NCBI RefSeq assembly: GCF_036785885.1
Contig: NC_092316.1
Coordinates: 51,407,001 to 51,471,000 of the forward strand
Reading direction: 5' to 3'
Origin: Coffea arabica
Lineage: Eukaryota > Streptophyta > Magnoliopsida > Gentianales > Rubiaceae
DNA length: 64,000 bases
Shown here one piece after another: positions 23,865-34,830 of the stretch. The notes below the pieces were generated by a model, which was not told the DNA's origin, did not search any database, and saw nothing but the letters and a program-made list of their open reading frames with translations. Within the stretch, counting starts at the first letter, position 1. Every line of letters begins with the position of its first letter. The translations under genes were made by a program, and so were the position numbers.

Positions 23865-25352
23865 ATGACAAGCATTTTAGCTTATAGAAATCCTCAGAAA
23901 TCGTACCTGGGAAGAGAGCAAGTGGCTGAAAGTGGCAGTTATCACTATCAGGGAAATCCTCCCCTCTTTAAGAGTACTAAGCTTGATGTCTCTCATCTCC
24001 AGGGCACTGAAGTTGGCTCTTTAAATCCTCAACACAGGCCTCTGCAGATCATGAAAAATTCCAAAACTCCATGTGCTGTGGCTCTACCAGCTAAACCTTC
24101 AAGAGTTGTTGGAAAAGATAATTTGAAAGCTGCTTGTAAGAAACCAATTCTGTCTGGTAAGGCTTATGCTCGTCTTTTACAATTGTCTTCAACCAATATG
24201 AAAGTCCTTGGGAAGGAAGCTAAGTCACAAAATTTGAATGCAAGTGGTGCAAGTGCAACAACATCATGCCACCCTATGCCGAGTAGTCATCCACTTGAGA
24301 AGGTCGGAAAAGAGATTTCTGAATCTGAGTATTTGCCAGGAGGCAATCGAGGCCTGCATGGTTTCTCTTCTTCTCAGTCAAGGCTTTTGACTGATAGAAG
24401 TGCTCGGGTAGAACCAAAGTCATTGACTTGGAAAATTAAGATTCTGGAGGGGGAGAGCAAACATAAAGTTCAGGAAAGGAATGCCACTTCGGGAGAAGTG
24501 CATAAGGATGTCTGTCTTGAAAATGTGGTCAAAGGTCAATACCAACTTAGTCAGGTAAACAGAGATAAAAGAGGTGGGGGATCTGAGTTTATGGAATTGA
24601 GTAAAAGTAAAGCTGCATTAAAAATGGCTAGAGCTGGATTTAGAGATTTGGAACTGAATTTGACTGCATGTGTATCTCCTGCTTCAGGTTCTAGTAGTGT
24701 CTCTGGTAGTCAGTACAAAGTGTTGGAGGCACTGAAGCAGTTTGAAAAGTTATACTTACAACTTCGGCGAGAAGAAAACCAAGGGTTGAAGGGCCGAGCG
24801 TATGCTACTGCTCGTAATTGCATAAAGGCAGCAATGATTCTGAGGAGAGAAGGAAAGTGGATCAACACTGATCAACATATTGGAAATGTATCTGGTATTG
24901 AAATTGGTGCTAAATTTCAGTTTAGGGCTGAACTTGCTGTAGTTGGCCTACATCACCAACTTTTTCGTGGTATTTCATATGCTAGATTTGGCAGCAAAAC
25001 TTATGCAATTAGCATTGTGGACTCGGGTCGTTATGAAAATGTCACCAAGTCTTCTGATGTATTCATCTACACAGGTGAAGGGGGGAATCCAAATGTTACA
25101 AATAAGAAGCCCAGGGACCAAAAAATGGTTATGGGGAACCTTGCTTTGAAGAACAACATGGTTGACAATTTTCCTGTGAGGGTCATTCATTGTCGTAAAA
25201 CTCTTAAAGCATTTGATACCTTAGGAATTAACAATGGGAAGGGTCTCGCATATGTCTACGATGGGCTGTACACCGTCGTTGGTTGCTGGGAGGTGAGAGA
25301 TCAACTTGGTAAGCTGGCATTCAAGTTTGAAATGAAAAGGCTGGTAGAATGA
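23865..25352 (+). CDS. SRA/YDG-domain protein, SET-less, SUVH5/6-related (copy A)
   Basis: A single open frame of 495 aa. I start at 23865 because AG at 23861-23862 is a good acceptor just before it and copy B starts at the equivalent place; the frame is open a further 34 codons upstream to another ATG. Residues 1-285 are low-complexity Ser/Lys-rich linker. Residues 289-304 form the helix (ALKQFEKLYLQLRREE) that precedes the SRA fold in SUVH5/6. The SRA/YDG domain spans about 344-492, with GIEIGAKFQFRAELAVVGLH, SGRY (387-390), YTGEGG (402-407), GNLALKN and the signature YDGLY (465-469). The protein stops right after KFEMKR, where a SUVH would continue into pre-SET and SET. SRA domains bind methylated cytosine, so a nuclear methyl-DNA reader is likely. 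SET-less YDG proteins are known in Arabidopsis. The target preference is unknown. Confidence 0.9.
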   Translation: MTSILAYRNPQKSYLGREQVAESGSYHYQGNPPLFKSTKLDVSHLQGTEVGSLNPQHRPLQIMKNSKTPCAVALPAKPSRVVGKDNLKAACKKPILSGKAYARLLQLSSTNMKVLGKEAKSQNLNASGASATTSCHPMPSSHPLEKVGKEISESEYLPGGNRGLHGFSSSQSRLLTDRSARVEPKSLTWKIKILEGESKHKVQERNATSGEVHKDVCLENVVKGQYQLSQVNRDKRGGGSEFMELSKSKAALKMARAGFRDLELNLTACVSPASGSSSVSGSQYKVLEALKQFEKLYLQLRREENQGLKGRAYATARNCIKAAMILRREGKWINTDQHIGNVSGIEIGAKFQFRAELAVVGLHHQLFRGISYARFGSKTYAISIVDSGRYENVTKSSDVFIYTGEGGNPNVTNKKPRDQKMVMGNLALKNNMVDNFPVRVIHCRKTLKAFDTLGINNGKGLAYVYDGLYTVVGCWEVRDQLGKLAFKFEMKRLVE

Positions 25353-26672
25353 ACAGTTCTAAAACGAGCAGATGCCTTTTGCAAGAACCCGAATTGTCCA
25401 GATACCTTCACATTTTGCTACTCAGGCTCATAATCGCAGTACCAGCCTCCAGGAGAGGATAATCAGACAACATAGCTGTAGTCTTTCTCTACGTTTGTAA
25501 ATGCGGGATCTATCATCTGTAGCAATTAGTATAGAATAGCCAATGCAGAAAAGGCTTTTAGTGATAGTCTTTTCCTGTTGTCCCACTTTTGATCTACTTG
25601 AAGGGATGCTGTGTAAAGGTAGATGGTCTACTTGAATTTGGTGTGCTGCCAGTGACAGGAACTATGATGTTTAGCTAACTAGCTAAGGATTTTGCTAGCA
25701 TTAGCAGATGAATGCTTTTATGGTTCTTATTTTGCAGAGTGTTTTACTTCTGTTACTGTGTTAGCTGTTCTGCAAGATCCCATAACAAATTGGGTTCTTG
25801 ATTATGCATATTGAAGCCTTAACAGAATAAATATGTTACATATGGACATAGGTACGTGTATAGATGCATGTATGCATAGGATGAAAGTGTAAGTGACACA
25901 AGATTTAATTAGGGAGGCAAATTATTCTTTATGGTGAGAGAAAAAAAAAATTGCAAGTCATATTCCAACCCTAAATCTTGTGTATGAACTCTTGCTTAAA
26001 GACAAGGGAGTGAATTCCCTGACGCATTTTGTATAATGTATATGGATTTATTTATAGAGTAAAATAAAGTTTAATCATTTCTGAGCAATGAATTGACGAT
26101 TTATCCCCTATTTAAGGGGCTCAATAAAAGAGTTGGTGGACCAAGTTGATTCAACAATAAAAGTTAAAGAACGACAATGTCTCAAATTAAAATAGAGGGA
26201 TCGAAACGGCCTTTTTTTTTTTTTTTTTTTTTTTTTTAAAGGATGATACTATTCCAATTAAAGTTGAAAGGTCAACGCCCCCATCGACTACTTGTTTATG
26301 TACATTTTCCTATTAATAATCGTGAAGATGAAATGGCTGGCTAGAGGAAGATACCAAGGACTCGTGCAAATTGGAAGTTCAGTTTGGACTGGAATTTTGT
26401 TCCTAAGATCTTTCTTAGAATCAGTTTGTGCCCCTATTATGATGCATACAATTCTAAAAAATTTTCAGTTGTACCCCCCATTATATATGTTGTTTAGAAG
26501 TAAATGTAAGTATGATTATTTGTAATTTAATGGAAATGAACTATTACAAAATTCAAAACAATGGCCTTCTACATCAGCAAAATGAATTTTGTGAATTTTT
26601 TTAAACAAAAGTAAAACTATGGAGGAATTGTGCTGTTTAGTTAATATAAAGTAAATCTAATTTTTTCTAATA
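25353..26672. other. 3' flank of copy A and spacer
   Basis: It should contain the copy A 3'UTR. No further gene is seen. A T-run of about 27 residues lies at 26211-26237. Confidence 0.45.
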
Positions 26673-27034
26673 AAGTGGCGGGTGACTTTTTTTAAAAAAA
26701 AAATAAAATAATAAATTTTATATCTGTGGTTGCTCTAAAAGGTTTCTTACATTTTCTAAAAGGTCAGAATTATTGTGTTATTATGTGATTTTATGTTATA
26801 TTACTCATCAAATGAAAATTTTTATGTTAATTCAGAGCAACTACTTGGCAGGCCTAATAGTTGCTCGAAATTCAATGAAAAAGTTCCACATGAACATACA
26901 GTGCCCCCAGTAAATAAATGTAATGAAATTTATGTGAATATTATATTGTTATGTACTACTTTTAGGAAAGACAAGGATGAAAATTTGATATTATTTTTTG
27001 CCCCACTAAGAATTATTTCTAGCTCCACCACTGG
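26673..27034. mobile_element. Old hAT-type MITE copy
   Basis: The left end AGTGGCGGGTG and the right end CTAGCTCCACCACTG match the ends of the element at 27897-28231. The subterminal CCCCACTAAGAATT also corresponds to CCCCACTGAGAATT there. The target duplication is no longer recognisable. A 127-codon frame inside has no family resemblance. Confidence 0.6.
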
Positions 27035-27896
27035 CCAATACGGCTACACTAATCATATCCTAAGAATATTGCATGCCCAAAAAAGTGACTTTCTCCATGC
27101 ATTTTGTAGGATGTCAATCCGACCATCTGTATGGACTACGAAGAGTAACATTTCATGATCATATTCAAGAAATTGCAGCTTAACTCGAACGACTATGAAA
27201 TTTTTCAAAAAAAATAAAATAAAATCTAACAACTTGGAAATCTACTACAAAATTCTAACATTGACTAGAAAACCTGTTAACTAATGCTCCGCGTAAATTT
27301 GTTACTTACCGAAGCAAAAAAGAAACAAAAGCAAAACGATATGGAGATGTAAATTGATGGAAACTTTCACAGTTTCCCATGTCCATAATAGCATGTTGTG
27401 GTCGGATTAGCACTAGCCAAAGTAAAGCCTTTGATAATTCGTCAGCCACCTTTTAATTAATGTTTCACCAAAGAAAATAGGATAAGAATTTAAAGGAGAG
27501 ATGTAACTTTCAGTTTTTGTTCCCTCCAAAAAAAAAAAAAAAAGGTTTCAGGATTTCTAATTAAATTTCTCAGGATACGCATAAGTACTTTTGGAATAAA
27601 GATGACAATTTATTACCTTTTTTTTTAATGAAATAAAAAATAAGAATCTGTTTGATTTAAACTTCTTTACCGTGATAATGTGGTCGTTGATAGTAAACAA
27701 TACACCATTTCTCATGCACATCATCACTTTACATTTTGACAACACTTCAAAATTTTGTGGTTTTTAGAAGAAAATAATGATAGTAAACAACTTCAGACAC
27801 TTAATTTGTTGTCCAAATGCTCAAAAAGAATGTTCACGTTTAGCAAAGGAAAATGATTAATTAGCTATTAAAAAATTTCTCTACTTTGATATATAA

Positions 27897-28231
27897 CAGT
27901 GGCGGATTTAAGGTGGGGGCGCAGGTCCCCCACTGCCCTCCCTTAAATTCCTATAATATCTATAGAACTTTGATATAATTTCAAGTGTGTCTCCAGAGTT
28001 TTTTTATGAAGGAAATGAAAGAAGTACGTGGTCCTCTAACTTAATTCATGAACTAATATTCGAAAAGGATATGTGAGTCACAAAGTTCTATTTGAAATAA
28101 GTTAAAAAAAACCCTTTTCATTTCAACTTGTTGGTGAATTTTTTTGGTTTAAAAAACTTAAAAAAAAAGAGTAAATAAAAAATTTTAGTGTTGTTTTTAC
28201 CCCACTGAGAATTTTTCTAGCTCCGCCACTG
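27897..28231. mobile_element. hAT-type MITE with 8-bp target duplication
   Basis: The termini are CAGTGGCGGATTTAAGG on the left and CTAGCTCCGCCACTG on the right, inverted over about 10 bp. ATATATAA is duplicated exactly at 27889-27896 and 28232-28239. An 8-bp duplication with CAGTGGCGGA ends is typical of hAT elements. It is 335 bp and non-coding. Confidence 0.88.
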
Positions 28232-28528
28232 ATATATAATTGTATACTAATTAATGTAAATTATTGTGAGATCATTAGGCAACTTCGCTCACTTATTTTA
28301 CGCTTGAATTAAGATTTAAATATTAGTAGCATTTTGAGCCAAAGTGAAAAAAAAAGGTTAATGCCGAACCCACCCGCCCCCCACCCACCTAAATTTTAGG
28401 TCTCGCTATCCTTTTTCCTTCTTCCTTGTCACCAAAATTCGTTCATTATACTCTTTCTTCTTGTTTTCCCAATTGGAACGCTCAGCCCCCATTAGTTGTT
28501 CATTAATTAAGTGAAAGGAAATGGTCTT

Positions 28529-28903
28529 GGGAAAATTTCACGAACTGCCGTTGAGGTTTTTAATAATTTTGGAGAATTCTCCTCAAGTTTCAAAAATTAT
28601 ACATACCTTCCTAGCTTTTACTGTTCATCTAACACTGTAGAGGAAAGAGGGAACATATGAGGGAGAGAGATGGAATCGTTAGTTGTGAACACGAAATGTA
28701 GGATTATTTTATCCTTTTTTTTTTCTTTTTATTAGTTGTATATATATATATATATCTCGTAGCAATATAGAGTAAATTACATATTTAATGAAGGCCAATA
28801 TAATCATTTTCCTATGCTAAGGAAGATAGGTTTAATTTTTATAATCTAAGAGAAGCTAAGCAAAATTGTTAGATATCTTAGAATAGGTTTCTGGAATTAT
28901 CCC
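28529..28903. mobile_element. Mutator-type MITE, short relative of 39317-40662
   Basis: The left end begins GGGAAAATTTCACGAACTGC and the right end, reverse complemented, begins GGGATAATTCCAGAAACC. The flanks AATGGTCTT (28520-28528) and AATTGTCTT (28904-28912) differ at one of nine positions, as expected of an aged 9-bp Mutator target duplication. The subterminal sequence resembles the larger element at 39317. Confidence 0.7.
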
Positions 28904-29049
28904 AATTGTCTTTGATGCAGTTGTCATTGTACACGGAATCCAGGGCCGTGGTAAAACTTGTGCTATGTCATTAACCCTACTTGTTTTCTAGTCACATGCT
29001 CGTGAGAAAGACTCATCTTATCTTATTGCATGCAAAACTTAGTCCAGCA

Positions 29050-29860
29050 TTTTGGTTTTGTTTGTAGTCAGACCATCCTTGGTTTCTCTTGACAACCCTT
29101 TTCTTTGAGCTTTGTAATTTTAACTTTTTTTTTTTTAATGAGAACCCTTTTCCTTTTACTCTGTAAATTTAATTTTCTTGGTCGTATATTGCAGATAGTA
29201 GGTTTTCTAATTCTGGCTTTTCATATGTTGTTGTATTTTTAGTTTATTAATGATAAGTCAGTGGTACTTAATTACTTTTGGTCCACTTTGCATGCATAAA
29301 TCGTTGTTTATTTGCTGATTGAAAAATCATTTTAGTGTGAATAGTCAATTTGTGCTGGAAGTAGCTAGGTCTCCAAAATATGGAGTTGTCTACAAATTTA
29401 AGTGTGGGAGCTGATAACACAAAAAATTAATATAGTGAGAATCAAACCCTCGATCGTCCTAATTTACACAAAACTTTTGCAAACATCAAAGTATTTGAAT
29501 CAACTATTTATCTGCAAAACAAATCTGTCATAAGTTGGAACAGAGAAAGAAAAGTTTCTTACCTTTATTCTTTTTACATTTGTCCTTCTCCAATCTCAAA
29601 CTTTTTGGATTTTGCGTTTTCAGAAAACTATGATGATGGACTTTGGGATTTCCTTTTGCTTTTTCCCCTTTTTGTGGTATGCTATGTATTGTTCAAATGT
29701 ATCCGGAGCTAGGATTGAACTACTTTACCAGTGCTTATAAATGAATTGATCAATGGGATATTATTGAATATTGGTTGGTAGTGAGATTATTGCCTGCGAT
29801 TGGAATATTCATAATTTTTGGGATATTGTGGTGCATCATTTGTCCATTAATTGACTAAAC
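29050..29860 (+). pseudogene. Leader-only fragment of SRA copy A (A')
   Basis: This region resembles the leader intron of copy A in the same order: CCCTTTTCCTTTTACTCTGT, then TTAATTTTCTTGG, GATTGAAAAATCATTTTAG and ATTGGTTGGTA correspond to sites at about 22500, 22575, 22915 and 23395. Downstream, where the coding part would be expected, there is no SRA sequence. It is a partial duplicate without coding capacity. Confidence 0.6.
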
Positions 29861-29984
29861 GGAAATGACCAGTGTTGCAACAATTGCCAAATGTGCCAAA
29901 ATCTATTTGCCATATTGAGACATAATTAATGCAAGGAGATATGAAAATGCAAATTATTTGAGTCATAACCAATAATGGATTGAA

Positions 29985-30525
29985 AAATCGCTCAAAATGT
30001 GCCTCGCATTTTATTAAACAAAATTTTTCGTTTTTCACTTTTAAAATGATAACTTTACATCTCTTGTAAAATTAAGTCTATAAAATTTGAACTCAACTTA
30101 AGTGTTCGACCACATTTTATCCTAAACCCATCATATGACCTATACGTTGTCTTGTTTTAAGGGTAAAAAGATTAGATCCTATTTATAGTTAAATAAATGA
30201 TCTGATCCATATTTATTTTTGTCCCTAAAATGGTAGAATATGACCCCAATAGTATTTTTTTTCCTTAAAAAAAAGTGAGATTTGACACAATCTACGTTCA
30301 TTTTTGTCACTAAAAAAAAGTGATATTTGATCTTTTGTACATAAAAAATGACTGCAATGAGGGTCACATGGTGATTTCAAGTTAAAAAGAGATAAAAAAC
30401 TTAAGTTGGGATAAATTTTGTTAATTTGAATTTATAAAGGATGTAAAGTTAACATTTTAAAAATAAAGGACAAAAAAATTTTATTAATGAAATATGAGGG
30501 ACATTTTGAATGGTTTTTTTTCATA
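29985..30525. mobile_element. MITE-like long inverted repeat
   Basis: The left arm contains TCAAAATGTGCCTCGCATTT and, reverse complemented, the right arm contains TCAAAATGTCCCTCATATTT. Similarity of the arms extends more than 100 bp inward, past GATAACTTTACATC and AACTTAAGT. The centre holds two short repeats around ATTTTTGTC. No clear target duplication was found. Confidence 0.6.
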
Positions 30526-31804
30526 ATGGACACATGAAACACAAATATATAGTCTTACATTTACACAAATATATAGTCATTTCTTCCATTCGATTAGTGT
30601 AGATTTAGTAAAAGCATAATTTCTTATTAAAAGGTAACATTATAATCGTTGTGTCCAATAAACAAAAGTTTTGAAGATTTCGGAGAACCATTTTGTTAAA
30701 TATTTCACCAAAAAAACTAGATCAATTATCATTGTTCAGTTCTGCACTTCTATTTTATTTTCCCCCCCAAGTTTCATAGCTTGTAGTTTTCACTGGTGTG
30801 GTGTTGCTGCTTCATTCCATTGCAATTATTCTCATTTAGTCAAATTTCCAAAAGTATAATATAATGGCTGCTCCTAGTCTCCTAGATACTCCTTAATGAG
30901 CATCTTTATATTCATTACTTTCCTTATATTCAGATAATTTTCCAAAATAGTCACATTTAAAAAAAAAAAATAGTTCCTCGCCCTGTAAAGCACTTGCTAG
31001 AAAAACCTTTGGCCACTAAAAAACAAATCAGTTAATAAATTAAAATCTATTCTTAATTAAAGGTAAAGTGTGGCACAACTTGCACATCCAAAGAAGCTTT
31101 GGGTTAGACTCTAACTATTTTTAATATTTTCTCGTCATTTACTAATACCAAATCTTCCAATAAACTTTATTTGTAATTTAGTAGAATAATAAATTTGGTA
31201 AGAAATGAATATCAGTTCAAGCCAAATATGGTAATTGAAAATTAACGTGCTGGAAAATCGGGAGAGGCACGTCGGGAACATATATATTGGAAGTGTACTA
31301 GCGCAGCTTAGCTCACTAGATCTTAAAGAAAGTTCAAGAAAATTTTTTCAAAGGTTAGTAGAGTTTTTCAATGATGGTTCCATTTTAGCTCTTGAATTAT
31401 GTAAAGAACTAGTTTTTTCTTTTTTACTCACAGGCAAATATCTCAACGCCTGTTACTCTTTCCCCCGTTCTTGTCAATTTCATGATGGAGCGTTCATATT
31501 TTGGTAAGTCTTATATTTCAAGAATTTGTACGCGATCATGGTATTTAGATGCCTTCATTTGTGTTTTGTCTTACATAAGCTGCATTCAGATGTGGGGTTC
31601 ATGGAACGTGATCCTAAATTGTTTTCTCGATTTAAGGGAGGGAGAGCGTAACTGTTAAAAGAGTAAACGAGGAAGGGGAAAAAGTATGAAATTCAAATTA
31701 AAAATCTCATGATCATCTAACTAATATCCTTGTTACTGTATCTGAGTAACTAAACGTTTCTGCTTTAAAACACGGCTGCATGATTTTTGTGGATGAACAT
31801 AGCC
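30526..31804. other. Gene-free spacer
   Basis: AT-rich. A 90-codon plus-strand frame at 31235-31507 resembles no family I recognise. Nothing else is evident. Confidence 0.4.
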
Positions 31805-31819
31805 CGCATCCGAGCCATA

Positions 31820-32018
31820 CCTTCTTTTTTTTTTTTTTTTTTTCGGAGGGAGGGAGTATTCGAGCCATCGGGCAAATCGAACCTGACTAATTCCCTCGGC
31901 CTGAAAGGAGAGGCCCCTTTTCCTCGAACACGTTAATCCTGGGATTCGATCCCTGGTAGAAAAGATGGACAATGATCGCTGAGGAGCTTCCATGACCATA
32001 CGAGCTGATCAGGTGGGG
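31820..32018 (-). mobile_element. tRNA-derived SINE with target duplication
   Basis: On the minus strand a box-B-like GGATCGAATCCCAGG is followed by GTGTTCGAGG, GGGCCTCTCC and GGAATTAGTCAGG, then a long A tail (T-run at 31826-31844). The body matches the SINE at 18632. CGCATCCGAGCCATA at 31805-31819 and CGCATCGAGCCATA at 32019-32032 form a target duplication differing by one base. Confidence 0.78.
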
Positions 32019-32324
32019 CGCATCGAGCCATAACTGAGGTGGTTCGATTTGGGCAATCGATTTCAATTTCAAAGTTTTTCTAGCTAAAGCACTTAGTTCC
32101 ATGGTATAGAAAAGTATTTTATGAAATGACACAGTTACCGTCTCCAGAATACTTTCAACCTTTGACTAGTAAAGAGCACGATTGTCATTTCATAAGAAAT
32201 CTGCTATGAAACTAAAATTTTAGCTGTGTCAATGTCATTTGCTCTACTCGTTTTGTAGAAGCATGCTGACGAGAGACTCACTTATCCTGATTGGAAGAAG
32301 GATAAGTGAAACTAAATTTGTTTG

Positions 32325-32449
32325 GGAGAGGTGCTCTTGATCTAGTGGTCAAGATTGAAACTCCAGAATTTAAAGATTTCGAGTTCAAATCTCATTCTAT
32401 CTCTTTATTTTTTTTAAATCTCACTTCTTTCTTGTCAAAAAAAAAAAGA
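32325..32449 (+). mobile_element. SINE-like element within the duplication
   Basis: Box-A-like TCTAGTGGTCAAG and box-B-like GAGTTCAAATCTC precede a T-rich part and an 11-A tail. The sister locus in the right duplication is about 35735-35860 (TTAGTTTAGTGGCG and AAGTTTAAATCCC). Confidence 0.5.
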
Positions 32450-32550
32450 GAAAGAAACTATATTTATTTTCTTTCACGTGCCAATCCTACTATGGACTTA
32501 CCTCACAATAAAGGCATCATACACTTGAAAAGCCGAATTCTATTATGAGA

Positions 32551-32703
32551 TATTGTTTGGATAGGAAGTTATTTGAAATAATTATTGTAATATTTTTTGT
32601 GACGTGATGTATGTGATATAAAAAGACGATTGAAAATTATGTATATAATACAAGCAAAATAAAATCTGAAATTTTTATTTGAAAATCTTGCAATCCAAAC
32701 AAT
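32551..32703. mobile_element. MITE with TTGTTTGGAT ends
   Basis: TTGTTTGGAT at the left and ATCCAAACAA at the right are exact complements. The 153-bp body matches 18408-18552. The other copy of the host duplication (near 35955) lacks this sequence, giving an empty site. Confidence 0.75.
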
Positions 32704-32879
32704 CCTAGTACTGTCTACTATATGTTGGTCCATGATAGGAACTCTGAAGTAGGATTCACTTGTGCAGCTAGTTCGGTTATGACTTATGAGACGCTCTCCA
32801 CTGAACCATAGTCCGCAGCAAAAAAAAGTCTTTAAGGTGTGAATCACTTTTGGAGCCAATTTTTTTACCAGTCATATTT

Positions 32880-33508
32880 AGGCATGGCCATGGTTCCATT
32901 TGGAACCGGGAACCGGATCGGGACCGGACCGTTTGGAACCGGACCAGAACCGGAACCAGAACCGTGGAACCAGAACCGTAGTAGAACCTTGGATAAAGGT
33001 TCCGGTTCTGGTTCTTTAAAAAATAGAACCAGAACCAGAACCGCCGGTTCCAGAACCGTTAAAAAAATTAAAAATAATTAATATAAAAAATAATAAAAGT
33101 AGAGACATCATGATGATCATCATGATCCACCACAACCTTTTGACCAAGCTCTCAACGGATCCAAGAGGAAAAAATTGCAAAGAAGGGCTCGGAAGAAAAA
33201 GCTTGTATTCGAAGAGAAAAAGGGAGCTTCTTCAAATTTTGCTCTCGGGGGCTCCTGACTTGCACAGAGGTCCTCGGGCTCTCAACGGAAGAAAGAAACA
33301 ACCATACGGAACTGGAACCGGAACCAGAACCATAAGGAATCGAAATCAGAACTATGCGGTTCTGGTTCTACCTCTTTGAAGAACCAGAACCGCCGGTTCT
33401 GGAACCAGAACCATCTTATATGGTGCGATTCTGGTTCTACCTCTTTGAAAAACCAGAACCGGCGGTTCTGGAACCAGAACCGTTGGTTCTGGAACCGTGG
33501 CCATGCCT
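32880..33508. mobile_element. GGTTC-repeat inverted-repeat transposon
   Basis: AGGCATGGCCATGGTTCC opens the element and GGAACCGTGGCCATGCCT closes it. Between are arrays of AACCAGAACCGG in both orientations around an AT-rich middle. The flanks AGTCATATT(T)A and AGTCATATTA form an approximate 9-10-bp duplication, suggesting a Mutator-like element. The reading frames inside are products of the repeats, not genes. Confidence 0.7.
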
Positions 33509-33928
33509 AGTCATATTATCCACTAGACCCGTAGACCGCGATTTATTAAAAAATATATATATTCTTGAAGTAGGGTCCACTTGTGAAGCCAATTTTTTTA
33601 TGACTCACTTCCACTAAGTGCGACCTAATACAGAAAGAAAATCTTTTGATGCCTAAGCGTTATGAATATCATATTCATTGACCATTGTATTGTTTTCACT
33701 CCAAGTTTCTTTTGGATACAAATGTCATTTCCGTATGTTTTATTGATTTTTTTTTTCTAATTTGGATCACTGTTATTTGACTCTTGCCATTTTTTGTGTT
33801 AAATTTGAAAACTTTCAATCTAGTTAAAATGATATGGAAGCTTTATAAATTCAATAGATCATCCAAATACTTGTTTAAAATAATTTGATTTTGCTAACTT
33901 AATTTAATTCTTTATTACTAATAAACTA

Positions 33929-34210
33929 CTCCCTCCGTCACATATATTTAGTCATGTTTGGAGATATGTGTTTTTTATGCATAATACACTCCACCAAAAA
34001 GATTTTTCTTTTGTTCTACTTTTGCTCTTAATCATGTGCCGCTCAAAGTAAAAAGTAGAAAACAATCTCATCACGTTTGCCTTTATGCATCATTAATGAA
34101 GGTCATAAAGGGAATTTCAGAGTATAAAGTAGTTAGATATGTCAAATATGACAAATATTTTGGGACAGCCAAAAAAGGAAAATATGCTATTTTCAATGGG
34201 ACGGAGGGAG
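33929..34210. mobile_element. Stowaway MITE
   Basis: CTCCCTCCGT at the left and ACGGAGGGAG at the right are exact inverted ends, each flanked by TA (33927-33928 and 34211-34212). The 282-bp length and ends are diagnostic of Stowaway/Tc1-mariner MITEs. Confidence 0.9.
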
Positions 34211-34439
34211 TAATAATTAATGTATGAAGTTTTTATACACTATCAATATAGAGGTTTCATTTGAATTAGTTGTTTTTGGGGGTGTTTTTGAAATATTTTA
34301 CTGTACCAGTATATATGAAAATTTTTTACTGTAGATATGTTTTATGTTATGTTTTTGGAGGCATTTTAGGAATATAATTTGGGGTAATTTTTAAAATTAA
34401 ATTAATTTTATGTTACTTTTTAAAAATTAATACTACCAC

Positions 34440-34830
34440 CCACAACCACAACCACCACCGCCACCATCCCTACTCATCACTGCCATCACCCCCTCCCTCC
34501 TCCTCGCTCTTCCCTTTCTCTCTTCCTTTTCCCCTTCCCTTCTCTTCATGCCATCTCCTGGCCCTCCCCTTTCTTCTTGATCTGGTCGATATTAGATCCA
34601 GATCAAGGCCTTTGGTCGCGGCCACATTGCGACCAAAAAGTTGCAACCTTTTGATCACAATCTGGCCGCAACCAGAGGCCTTGATCTGGATATGGTTTCG
34701 ACCAAATCAAGGTGGGAGGGGACGACTGGGAGGTGTGGAAGGGCCAGGATGGTGGGGGGAGGGGAGGGGAGGGGAGGAGGAAGAGGGAGGGGTGATGGTA
34801 GTGATGGGTGGTGAGTGATGGTGATAGGTG
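34440..34830. repeat. Large foldback with pyrimidine- and purine-rich arms
   Basis: The left arm (ACCACC..., then CCCTCCCTCC, CCTTGATCTGG-type sequence) is answered by its imperfect complement on the right (GGCCTTGATCTGGAT..., then GGGGAGGGGAGGGGAGG and GTGATGGTAGTGATGG). The arms are about 190 bp and meet near 34640. The G-rich part at 34752-34795 has several runs of four G and could form a G-quadruplex. It may be the core of a larger element spanning about 34257-35000. Confidence 0.65.

Larger units (their letters stand above)
32210..33740. repeat. Segmental duplication, left copy
   Basis: Landmarks recur in the same order at 35720-37170: a SINE-like block, TTTTCTTTCACGTGCCAATC, CACAATAAAGGCAT, GAATTCTATTATGA, AAGGTGTGAATCACTTTTG, and GCCTAAGCGTTATGAATATC. 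This copy additionally carries the insertions 32551-32703 and 32880-33508, which the right copy lacks. Confidence 0.7.

Noticed and set aside
25353-26600. Search for SET or pre-SET exons downstream of SRA copy A
   Set aside because: None of the cysteine-rich pre-SET or the SET NHSC-type motifs were seen in any frame.
26775-27158. 127-codon plus-strand frame
   Set aside because: Mostly lies inside the degenerate hAT MITE and has no recognisable domain.
31235-31507. 90-codon plus-strand frame
   Set aside because: No recognisable domain or splice context; isolated in AT-rich spacer.
32880-33508. CRISPR-like array of short direct repeats
   Set aside because: The repeats are degenerate, occur in both orientations inside a terminal-inverted-repeat element, and the genome is a plant.
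33110-33617. Frames rich in Pro, Glu and Thr
   Set aside because: Produced by AACCAGAACCGG repeats of the inverted-repeat element; not genes.
34036-34227. 63-codon frame
   Set aside because: Falls within the Stowaway MITE.
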